From: Bacteroidales bacterium UBA3289
GTDB lineage: Bacteria > Bacteroidota > Bacteroidia > Bacteroidales > UBA932
Assembly (NCBI GenBank): GCA_002361625.1
Contig: DETL01000010.1
Location: 15,592 to 67,846, forward strand
Direction: 5' to 3'
DNA: 52,255 nucleotides
Shown: positions 25,825-33,372 of the stretch, one piece after another
How the letters are laid out: each line of letters starts with the position of its first letter
Numbering within the stretch: the first letter of the stretch is position 1
The notes under the pieces: generated by a model
Told to the model about the DNA's origin: nothing
Databases searched by the model: none
Seen by the model: the letters and a program-made list of their open reading frames with translations, nothing else
Translations under genes and position numbers: made by a program

Positions 25825-27915
25825 AACTTTTTAAAAACCGCGGCACTTGCTATAACGTGTGTAGCGACTATCAGTTGCGGAAACAACGCTGGAAAAGTCA
25901 TTTACGTTGGAGGATCCGGTGAAGGCAACGACCTGGTCCAGCTCCTGAAGGAAGAGCGTTTCAAGATCAGGGAAAGCCCCACCGCCACAGGTGCCCTCGA
26001 GGCGGCAAAGCCTGGCTCCGCAATCCTGCTTCTCGGCGGCGGCTATCCCGATTCCCCGCAGGCTCTCAGCAAAATAGACATTGCCACCATCAAAGAAAAA
26101 GGACTTAAGGTCTTCGCCGAGTTCACCACCCTTCCCGGGCAGGCTACTGAAATCAAGGAGATCAGCGTGGAGAGAGTGGTTGTCACTAAAGAGATCGGAG
26201 ACAGCCTGAAGCCGATGGATCTTCTCACAATCAACAGGGCTGCTTACCTTGAGACTGAGGCGACTGATCCCATCATGGTCATCGCCAGAGTCGCAGGATT
26301 CGACACGGCGGTCTATGGGCTTGAAGACACTCCCAGCAGCCCCCTTGTGTTCAAGCAGAACGATAACCTCTGGATAAGCACCTCTAAACTAAGCGATTTC
26401 GCTCGCCTGAGACTGATTCCCGAAAGGAAATGGCAGCCCTTCTGGGAGGCTATGATATCCGACCTCACAGGAGGGAAAGTGGCTTTCAAAAACTGGCCGG
26501 CATTGATTTCCCCGGCATATTCTAAAAACCAGCCCCTCCCGGAGACAGCAAGGAAAGACGCCGTCGAGAAAGGTATCGAATGGTTCTTCAACGGCCACTT
26601 CCTCATCCACCCCGAATGGAAAGAAACCTGGCTCATGAAATATATCGGCGACGGCACCATGCCTGTCGGACCGGAGCTTCCTGAAGACGCCCCAAACGGC
26701 GACGGCTCTCTCGGAGTCCTTGAGGGACACTGCTCAGCCATCTACAAAGACGGACGCCAAGCCTACCGCTACTGGATCAGGGACGATGTCCAGGGAGAGT
26801 CCTCCATGGCCTTTGCAGTGGCAGGGGAACTACTTGGTAATAAAGAATATAAGACAATAGCGGAAAATATCTCGGACTATTCGTTCAAAGAGTTCCGGGA
26901 CGGTCCCAGGAACGATCCTTCCAGCCCCACATACGGGCTTCTCGGCTGGGCATATACCCATAAATGGGTCTATTACGGAGACGATAACGCCAGATCCCTC
27001 CTCGGAACCATAATGACCTCGAAAATCCTCGGGACCGACAAATGGAACCAGAAGATCAGCGAGGCAATAGACGCCAACCTTAACACGACCGGCAAGAACG
27101 GGTTCCGCGGCCCGAGACTTCACGATCAGGATATCCAGAAGAACGGACTCAAGTATTACCAGGACAGGGACATCATCAACCCACACCCCCACTACGAGAG
27201 TTGGATCTGGGCCTGCTACCTCTGGCAATATGCCAGTACCGGTGACCGTAAGTACCTGGATCTCACCGAGAAAGGAATATCCCTGACCATGGCGGCCTAC
27301 CCTGACGGATGGAGCTGGACAAACGGCATCCAGCAGGAAAGGGCGAGGATGCTGCTTCCCCTGGCCTGGCTGTACAGGGTGAGTCCAACGGCTGAACACA
27401 AGGAATGGATCGACAGGATCACGACCGACCTGGCCAAGAACCAAGTCGAATGCGGAGCTATTCGTGAAGAGCTGGGAGACCCCTCCAAAGGACATTATGG
27501 AGCTGAGAAACGCAACTCGGATTATGGCCGGAGCGAGGCGCCTCTGATTTTCAGGAATGGAGACCCTGTGGCAGACATGCTCTATACCAGTAATTTCGCT
27601 TTCTTCGCCTTCAACGAGGCCGCCTGCGCCACAGGCGATCCTGAGATTAAAAAGATGGCTGAATCTCTCGGAGAGTTCCTCATCAGGATTCAGGCTCGCA
27701 GCGACAAATGCAAAAACGTTGACGGAGCTTGGTTCAGGGCCTTCAACTATCGAGACTGGGACTACTGGGCATCCAACGCCGACGCCGGATGGGGCGCCCA
27801 AAGCACCCTCACCGGTTGGATCCAGAGTTGGATCGTCACAACCCTCGCCCTGATGGAGAAGGGTACTTCTTACTGGGATGTGACTCTTGGAAAATGTCAA
27901 TTATATCGAAAATGA
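25822..27915 (+). CDS. Lipoprotein with a six-hairpin glycosidase-like C-terminal region; codon use unlike its neighbours
   Basis: The 697-residue protein has a lipoprotein signal (ATISC, Cys19). Residues about 25-200 form an alpha/beta domain (GKVIYVGGSGEGND, SAILLLGGGYPD). The rest is rich in Trp/Tyr helices typical of (alpha/alpha)6 barrels, with HPHYESWIWACYLWQYASTG, WSWTNGIQQERARMLLPLAW and FRAFNYRDWDYWASNADAGW. I cannot assign a GH or PL family with certainty; its position after GH43 suggests glycan breakdown. Arg codons are mostly AGG/AGA, whereas neighbours almost only use CGN, and the base composition is visibly lower in GC. This is strong evidence of recent transfer. No own promoter is visible in the 19-base gap. 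Confidence 0.8.
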   Translation: MNFLKTAALAITCVATISCGNNAGKVIYVGGSGEGNDLVQLLKEERFKIRESPTATGALEAAKPGSAILLLGGGYPDSPQALSKIDIATIKEKGLKVFAEFTTLPGQATEIKEISVERVVVTKEIGDSLKPMDLLTINRAAYLETEATDPIMVIARVAGFDTAVYGLEDTPSSPLVFKQNDNLWISTSKLSDFARLRLIPERKWQPFWEAMISDLTGGKVAFKNWPALISPAYSKNQPLPETARKDAVEKGIEWFFNGHFLIHPEWKETWLMKYIGDGTMPVGPELPEDAPNGDGSLGVLEGHCSAIYKDGRQAYRYWIRDDVQGESSMAFAVAGELLGNKEYKTIAENISDYSFKEFRDGPRNDPSSPTYGLLGWAYTHKWVYYGDDNARSLLGTIMTSKILGTDKWNQKISEAIDANLNTTGKNGFRGPRLHDQDIQKNGLKYYQDRDIINPHPHYESWIWACYLWQYASTGDRKYLDLTEKGISLTMAAYPDGWSWTNGIQQERARMLLPLAWLYRVSPTAEHKEWIDRITTDLAKNQVECGAIREELGDPSKGHYGAEKRNSDYGRSEAPLIFRNGDPVADMLYTSNFAFFAFNEAACATGDPEIKKMAESLGEFLIRIQARSDKCKNVDGAWFRAFNYRDWDYWASNADAGWGAQSTLTGWIQSWIVTTLALMEKGTSYWDVTLGKCQLYRK

Positions 27916-27919
27916 TCAG

Positions 27920-27960
27920 AAAAAGAAAAAGCACCTACGTTTCCGTAAGTGCCTCGTTTT
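27920..27960 (-). terminator. Rho-independent terminator of tRNA-Val, possibly bidirectional
   Basis: A 9-bp stem (27931-27939 with 27944-27952, one G-U pair on the reverse strand) closes a four-base loop. On the minus strand it is followed by a T-rich run with one C, ending transcription of the tRNA. On the plus strand it is followed by CTCGTTTT and may also end the foreign gene. Confidence 0.8.
27944..27959 (-). repeat. Right copy of the near-inverted repeat flanking the foreign-looking gene
   Basis: The reverse strand reads AAACGAGGCACTTACG, matching the left copy at 25809-25824 at 14 of 16 positions. It overlaps the terminator hairpin. Confidence 0.4.
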
Positions 27961-27967
27961 GAATCTG

Positions 27968-28042
27968 TGAGGACTGGCAGATTTGAACTGCCGACCTCTT
28001 GCCTGTCAAGCAAGCGCTCTAAACCAACTGAGCTAAGCCCTC
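27968..28042 (-). tRNA. tRNA-Val (anticodon GAC)
   Basis: The reverse strand folds as a complete 75-base tRNA without encoded CCA. The acceptor stem pairs GAGGGCT with AGTCCTC (one G-U), the D arm reads TAGCTCAGTTGGTTTAGAGC, and the T arm contains GTTCAAATC. The anticodon stem CTTGC/GCAAG encloses the loop TTGACAG, giving anticodon GAC, which reads valine GUC codons. Its 3' end points to the foreign-looking gene 53 bases away. A promoter lies at 28059-28066 and a terminator at 27920-27960. Confidence 0.95.
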
Positions 28043-28058
28043 ATTCATTTCGGGAATG

Positions 28059-28066
28059 CAAAGGTA
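28059..28066 (-). promoter_or_regulatory. -7 promoter element (TACCTTTG) for tRNA-Val, inside a hairpin
   Basis: The reverse strand reads TACCTTTG, 16 bases before the tRNA 5' end. It lies in the loop region of an inverted repeat (28051-28058 with 28079-28086) that may also help end the clpX transcript. Confidence 0.55.
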
Positions 28067-28099
28067 GAAAATCTTTTCCATTCCCGCAATAGTACATAC

Positions 28100-29326
28100 C
28101 TATTTTTTCAACTTTTCCTGCGCATACGCGAGGGTAAGCCGCCAGGTCTTCTTCCGGGAGGAAGGTGCCTCGAACATCGCATCGTTCATCAGCTCCTCAC
28201 AGATGCTCCTCAGGCCACGGGCACCCAGTTTGCGCTCGATGGCCGTGTCCACGATGAGGTCCAGCACCTCCGGTTCGATTTCCAGCTTCATCCCGTCCAT
28301 CTCGAACAGTTTCTCGTACTGGCGGACGATGGCGTTCTTGGGCTCGGTCAGGATGCGGCGGAGGGAATCGCGGTCCAACTGGTCCAGATAAGTCACGACC
28401 GGCAGACGACCCACGATCTCGGGGATCAGGCCATAGGCACGCAGGTCCTGCGCTTCGACGAACTGGAGGAGGTTGTCCTTGTCCACGCGCTCCTTCTTCT
28501 CGGAGCCGAATCCGATGAGCTGGGTGTTCTTCCGCTGTGCGATATGCCGCTCGATACCCTCGAAGGCACCGCCGCAGATGAACAGGATGTTCTGGGTATC
28601 CACATGGATGAACTCCTGCTCCGGGTGCTTGCGGCCGCCCTTCGGCGGGACGTTGACCACATTGCCTTCCAGGAGTTTCAGGAGCGCCTGCTGCACACCT
28701 TCACCGGAAACATCGCGGGTGATGGACGGGTTGTCGGATTTCCGGGCGATCTTGTCTATCTCGTCGATGAAGACGATGCCCCGCTCCGCCTTCGCCTGGT
28801 CGAAATCAGCCTCCTGCAGGAGTCGGGTGAGCAGACTCTCCACGTCCTCGCCCACGTAACCGGCTTCCGTCAGGACGGTCGCATCGACAATCGTGAAGGG
28901 AACATCCAGGAGCTTGGCGATGGTTTTCGCCAGCAGCGTCTTGCCGGTTCCGGTGGGACCGACCAGCAGGATATTGGATTTCTCCAGCTCCACGCCGTCG
29001 TCCGCCTTCGTTATCAGATTGTGGCTGATGCGCTTGTAGTGGTTGTACACGGCCACGGAGAGGACGGTCTTGGCCCGGTCCTGGCCGATCACATACTGGT
29101 CCAGGTACGCCTTGATGTCCTTGGGCTTCGGGGCATTGTCGATCGACCCCACTTTCGTGCTCCCTTTGGACGGCGTATGCTCCAGCTCGGCCACGTACTG
29201 GGCGGCCATCTTCGCGCAGTCGGAGCAGATGTACCCGTCCAGGCCCTGGAGCATGAACGGGACTTCCGCATCCGTACGGCCGCACAGGACGCACCGGTTG
29301 CGGCCGGTTGTCTTCTTTCCGGACAT
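28100..29326 (-). CDS. clpX: ATP-dependent Clp protease ATP-binding subunit ClpX
   Basis: The 408-residue protein has the N-terminal zinc-binding domain (Cys12, Cys15, Cys34, Cys37), the Walker A motif GPTGTGKT at 123-130 and Walker B FIDEID at 186-191, plus the ClpX loop GYVGED and the sensor region LGARGLRSICEE. ClpX unfolds tagged proteins and feeds them to ClpP, encoded immediately upstream. Its ATG overlaps the clpP stop (TGATG). It is the last gene of the tig-clpP-clpX run, a widely conserved order. All key motifs are intact. Confidence 0.98.
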   Translation of the reverse strand: MSGKKTTGRNRCVLCGRTDAEVPFMLQGLDGYICSDCAKMAAQYVAELEHTPSKGSTKVGSIDNAPKPKDIKAYLDQYVIGQDRAKTVLSVAVYNHYKRISHNLITKADDGVELEKSNILLVGPTGTGKTLLAKTIAKLLDVPFTIVDATVLTEAGYVGEDVESLLTRLLQEADFDQAKAERGIVFIDEIDKIARKSDNPSITRDVSGEGVQQALLKLLEGNVVNVPPKGGRKHPEQEFIHVDTQNILFICGGAFEGIERHIAQRKNTQLIGFGSEKKERVDKDNLLQFVEAQDLRAYGLIPEIVGRLPVVTYLDQLDRDSLRRILTEPKNAIVRQYEKLFEMDGMKLEIEPEVLDLIVDTAIERKLGARGLRSICEELMNDAMFEAPSSRKKTWRLTLAYAQEKLKK

Positions 29327-29994
29327 CAGCGGGTCTTCTTGGTCAGGATCTCATCGACCATGCCGTAGGCCTTCGCCTCTTCGGCCGTCATCCAGAAGTC
29401 ACGGTCACCGTCGGCGGCGACGCGCTCGAGCGGCTGGCCGGAATGCTCGGAGATGATGCGGAAGAGCTCGGTGCGGGTCTTCTCGATCTCGCGGGCGGCG
29501 ATGAGGATGTCGGAGGCCTGTCCCTTCGCACCGCCCAGCGGCTGGTGGATCAGGACGCGGGAGTGCGGCAGCGCGGAGCGCTTGCCCTTCGTTCCGGCAC
29601 ACAGGAGCACGGAGCCCATGGAAGCGGCCATGCCGGTGCACACCGTGGCCACGTCGGGCTGGACGATCTGCATCGTGTCGTAGATGGCGAGGCCCGAGGA
29701 AACCTGTCCGCCCGGCGTGTTCAGGTACAGGGTGATGTCGGCACCCGGGTCGGTGGAGGCCAGGAAGAGCAGCTGGGCCATCACGATGTTCGCCACATCA
29801 TCGTCGATGGGAACACCCAGGAAAATGATGCGGTCCATCATCAGGCGGCTGAACACGTCCATCTGGGCGACATTCAGCTTGCGCTCTTCGGTGATGGTGG
29901 GGTTGATGTAGGCGTCGAGCGCCGAACCGTACCGGGACAGGGTCATCGAAGAGATGCCCCTGTCCTTGGCGGCGAATTTTTCAAAATCGGTCAT
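29326..29994 (-). CDS. clpP: ATP-dependent Clp protease proteolytic subunit ClpP
   Basis: The 222-residue protein carries the ClpP triad: Ser125 in GMAASMGS, His150 in SRVLIHQP and probably Asp194 in RVAADGDRD. The block YLNTPGGQVSSGLAIYDTM is typical. The N-terminal extension of about 30 residues before the conserved core resembles Bacteroidetes ClpP. It forms the tetradecameric chamber that degrades proteins delivered by ClpX. It starts 3 bases after the trigger factor gene and ends within the clpX start codon, so the three are co-expressed. Confidence 0.98.
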   Translation of the reverse strand: MTDFEKFAAKDRGISSMTLSRYGSALDAYINPTITEERKLNVAQMDVFSRLMMDRIIFLGVPIDDDVANIVMAQLLFLASTDPGADITLYLNTPGGQVSSGLAIYDTMQIVQPDVATVCTGMAASMGSVLLCAGTKGKRSALPHSRVLIHQPLGGAKGQASDILIAAREIEKTRTELFRIISEHSGQPLERVAADGDRDFWMTAEEAKAYGMVDEILTKKTR

Positions 29995-29997
29995 ATT

Positions 29998-31314
29998 TTA
30001 TTTCAGTGCACGGAACTTCTCTTCGGAAATCTTCTTGGTCTGGAGGGTAACCTTCTCGCGGATGGCACCGATGGTCTTGTTGTCCTCCACCTGCTCTTCC
30101 AGACGACGGACCTGGTTCTCGTCCTCCAGGACGTTCTGGGCAGAATTCCGGATCAGTTCCTGCGGGACGTTGCCCATGCCGTACATGGCGTACTGGTAGG
30201 CGACATAGCTCTCGGCGGCCTCCTGGATGTCCTTCTGTTCCACCTTCAGGCCAAGCTTGTTCATGATGTAGCCGCGGGTGAGCTGCCACTTGAAGTCCTC
30301 GACGAAGCCCGGGAATTCCTTCTCCACGTCCTCGGGAGTGTACTTGCCGTCATTGGCATACACCAGCCAGCGCTTCAGGAAAGCTTCCGGAAGGGTGATG
30401 TCGGCCTTCTCCACGAAATACTTGCGGACATCGTTGCCGAAGCGGTAGTTGGCTTCCTGCGTATAATTGGCGCGGATGCGCTCTTCCACCTTGGCCTCGA
30501 ACTGCTCTTCGGTGGTAACTTGGCCCTCACCAAACATCTTGTCCCAGGTCTCCTGGTTGCTCTCGGCGGCCTTGAAGGTCTTCACGTTCACGACCGTGAA
30601 GGTGAACATCGGGTCGATGTCGGCGAGCTTGGCCTTGTCCAGCTTGAGCATCGCGGCGCGGTCGGTCTCGTTCTCGAAGGCCTCGTTCACATTGACCTCG
30701 ATCTTCTCGCCGGCCTTCTTGCCGACGAACATCGGACGGGCGATCTCGGCCACATTGGCCAGGGATACATAGACGCCTTCGGCGCTGTGGCCCTCATTGG
30801 CGATGTCGCACACGAGGTAGTCGTTCTCTCCGGCAGCCTCACCCTCCTGGAGGGAGCCGTACTGCTGGAGCATCTGGGCCTTCATGGCCTTCTTGGCATC
30901 GGCCGTCACATTGATCTCATAGTAAGGGAGTTTGTCCCCTTCCCCGACCTCGAAGGTGAGCTCGGGCGTCTGGGCGATGTCGAACTTGAAGGTGAAATCG
31001 TTGCCGGCCTTCCATTCGAGCTGGGGCTGGTCCTCGGCAGGCATGGGCTCACCCACGACGCGGATCTTCTCGTTGCGGATGAAGGTGTCGAGCTGCTCGG
31101 AGACAAGGGCATTGACCGACTCGTAAAGGGCCTGGTCGCCGTAGAGGCGCTGGATCAGGGAAAGCGGAGCCATTCCCTTGCGGAAACCCTTGAGGTCCGC
31201 CTTGCGGCGATATTCGTTCAGACGCTTCTTGAGGGACTCCGCGTAGTCGGCGGCGGCGATGTCGATGGTCACCTGGTAGTTCAGGGCATCGGGCTGGATC
31301 TTGGAAATGTTCAT
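29998..31314 (-). CDS. tig: Trigger factor
   Basis: The 438-residue protein has the ribosome-binding N-terminal domain with the signature GFRKGMAP near residue 44, then a central PPIase-like region that is divergent, and a long helical C-terminal chaperone domain with DVRKYFVEKADITLPEAFLK. Trigger factor binds at the ribosome exit near L23 and shields nascent chains. The gene heads the tig-clpP-clpX group and begins 24 bases downstream of the HD phosphohydrolase gene. No clear TAnnTTTG element is visible in that gap. Confidence 0.93.
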   Translation of the reverse strand: MNISKIQPDALNYQVTIDIAAADYAESLKKRLNEYRRKADLKGFRKGMAPLSLIQRLYGDQALYESVNALVSEQLDTFIRNEKIRVVGEPMPAEDQPQLEWKAGNDFTFKFDIAQTPELTFEVGEGDKLPYYEINVTADAKKAMKAQMLQQYGSLQEGEAAGENDYLVCDIANEGHSAEGVYVSLANVAEIARPMFVGKKAGEKIEVNVNEAFENETDRAAMLKLDKAKLADIDPMFTFTVVNVKTFKAAESNQETWDKMFGEGQVTTEEQFEAKVEERIRANYTQEANYRFGNDVRKYFVEKADITLPEAFLKRWLVYANDGKYTPEDVEKEFPGFVEDFKWQLTRGYIMNKLGLKVEQKDIQEAAESYVAYQYAMYGMGNVPQELIRNSAQNVLEDENQVRRLEEQVEDNKTIGAIREKVTLQTKKISEEKFRALK

Positions 31315-31338
31315 TGTATACGTTTAGTAAATTATTGA

Positions 31339-33372
31339 TTATTCTTTCGTTACTTCCCTATCGGGATAGACGATACGTTCATGATAAAGTTGCTGGAGAT
31401 ACTCCTTCAGTTCCTTCTTCACCGTGTTGAGTTCGCTGATGGAAATCTCCGCCTGGGCGAACTGGCCGGCCTTGTCCTTGCCGGCGACGATTCCCTCGAC
31501 GAAACGGTCGAAAGATTCCGGTGTGTATTCTTTCAGCGTGCGGGACGCGGCTTCCACGGAATCGCAGATCATCAGGATCACCTCCTCCTTGGTCCGGGGC
31601 TTCCGGCCGTGATAGAAGAAATCGGCCACATCGGCAGGATCTCCCCCGGCATTCAGGTACTGGTTCAGGAAATAAGTCGTATTGGAAGTGCCGTGGTGCG
31701 TCAGGATAAAGTCACGGACTTCCTCGGGAATCCCGCGGGACTTGGCGATTTCCATGCCGTCGTCCACATGGGCGATGATGTCACGGGCGCTTTCGCGGGG
31801 ATCCTTTCCGAGGTGATAGCTATTGGCGTGGTCCGGGGAATTCTCGATGAAACAGAGCGGGTTCTTCATCTTGCCCAGGTCGTGGTACATGGCGGCGGCC
31901 CTCAGGAGAGGGACGTTGGCGTGGATCCGGCTGCCCACGGCGGAGACCATGTTCATCACCTGGAGACTGTGTTGGAACGTCCCCGGCGCCTTGATCTGCA
32001 GTTCCTGGAGCAGTTTGGTGTTGGGATCCGCCAGTTCCATAAGCTTCGTCGTGGAGACCAGGTTGAAGATCCGCTCGAAAAGACTGGTGAACGGGTACAG
32101 GGCGACGGTGAGGAGGGCGCCGATAAACAGGAACAGGACGTTCACCCACACCAGGCTGTGACCGGCATCGATGAGCCGGAACCCCGCGAAAACGGCCAGT
32201 TCCACTCCGAAGATCACCAGGGCGTTCACGAACTGCAGCCAGCCCCGGTTGTAATACTTGAACGTGTTCATGGACACGATACCGGCGCAGAGGAAGGTGA
32301 AGAACAGCTCCACCCCGTTCCCGGAGAACAGCAGCAGGGGCAGCAGGGACACCATGTACACCGGCAGGACCACCCGTTTCTTGAAGAAAGCCAGCAGGTA
32401 CAGGACGACGATGGTGAACGGCATCAAATACACCAGCGACGGGGCGATCCGTTCCACCAGGAACGCCGCGACCGCAGCCAGGGTAAAGACGGTCAGGAGG
32501 TAGTAGTACCGGTTCCGCTGGGTAAAGATATCCTTGTTGGTGAAGAAGATGCAGAAATACAGGATGACGACGAGCGCCAGGGCGATGAGCATGTTTCCCA
32601 GAAAGAGGAAAATGCGCGGACCGTCATACCCGAAAACCTTGTTGTATTCCGCCTTGTAGGAATCCAGGATCTGGGCGATTTCGGGCGTGACGATCTCTCC
32701 CTTGGAGATGATCTTCTGTTCCGCGCTCACATAGCCGGAGGTCGGGGAAACATACTCCGCGCTCTCCGCGTGGCTAAGTTCGGTCATCGACCGGTCGAAC
32801 AGGAGGTTCGGAGCCACGAGGTCGTACACGCCGGAGCGCTTGAAGAGCGAGTCCAGGTTCATGTCCGGATACTCGCGGGCCACACCGGCCAGCAGGCGGT
32901 TCTTCGCATCGGAGACCTTGTACACCTCCGTCCGGGGAAGCTTGGACGCCCGTTTGTTCCGCTGGACATAGATCACTTCCTCGGAAATCTCCACGAAATC
33001 CTTGTCCAGTTTGACCTTGGCATCGGAAATGACGCCTTTGGAATAGATGTCCGTCAGCTCGGATGCGATTTCCGGACGGATACGGCCGTACTTCCCGAGA
33101 TCCAGTCCCTGCAGGGACTTGAGGGTGTTGTTCACGACCTCCTCGGAATACCGGTAATACGGGATGGTGCCCATATCGGCCGCCTCCCGTTCAGCAGCGA
33201 TCTGCTCCTCGGTCTTCAGGATCGGGAAGTCGAACTGGGAGACAAGGTCCTCGTAGGGCCAGGGGGATCCTTTGCGGTAATCATAATTGAATTTCGCGGT
33301 TCTCGGCATCAGGAGCACGAGAACTGCGAAAACAACGCCCAGCGGAAGGATCCGCCGGGGTATTTTAGGCAT
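31339..33372 (-). CDS. PgpH/YqfF-type 7TM HD-domain phosphohydrolase (probable c-di-AMP phosphodiesterase)
   Basis: The protein (677 residues from the ATG at 33372) has one N-terminal helix, an extracytoplasmic 7TMR-HDED domain (about 45-270), seven membrane helices (about 275-450) and a C-terminal cytoplasmic HD domain. HD-domain metal residues lie in FQHSLQVMNM, AAAMYHDLGKMKNP and ILTHHGTS. PgpH-like enzymes hydrolyse c-di-AMP, and that role is inferred by family. Starts at 33372 and 33384 are both plausible; a longer reading to 33426 would run deep into gyrB. The chosen start overlaps the end of gyrB by 8 bases, so the genes are coupled. Confidence 0.88.
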   Translation of the reverse strand: MPKIPRRILPLGVVFAVLVLLMPRTAKFNYDYRKGSPWPYEDLVSQFDFPILKTEEQIAAEREAADMGTIPYYRYSEEVVNNTLKSLQGLDLGKYGRIRPEIASELTDIYSKGVISDAKVKLDKDFVEISEEVIYVQRNKRASKLPRTEVYKVSDAKNRLLAGVAREYPDMNLDSLFKRSGVYDLVAPNLLFDRSMTELSHAESAEYVSPTSGYVSAEQKIISKGEIVTPEIAQILDSYKAEYNKVFGYDGPRIFLFLGNMLIALALVVILYFCIFFTNKDIFTQRNRYYYLLTVFTLAAVAAFLVERIAPSLVYLMPFTIVVLYLLAFFKKRVVLPVYMVSLLPLLLFSGNGVELFFTFLCAGIVSMNTFKYYNRGWLQFVNALVIFGVELAVFAGFRLIDAGHSLVWVNVLFLFIGALLTVALYPFTSLFERIFNLVSTTKLMELADPNTKLLQELQIKAPGTFQHSLQVMNMVSAVGSRIHANVPLLRAAAMYHDLGKMKNPLCFIENSPDHANSYHLGKDPRESARDIIAHVDDGMEIAKSRGIPEEVRDFILTHHGTSNTTYFLNQYLNAGGDPADVADFFYHGRKPRTKEEVILMICDSVEAASRTLKEYTPESFDRFVEGIVAGKDKAGQFAQAEISISELNTVKKELKEYLQQLYHERIVYPDREVTKE

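Noticed and set aside
28544..31338. Long open frames on the plus strand across clpX, clpP and tig
   Set aside because: These lie opposite three highly conserved genes and have no recognisable domains or start context.
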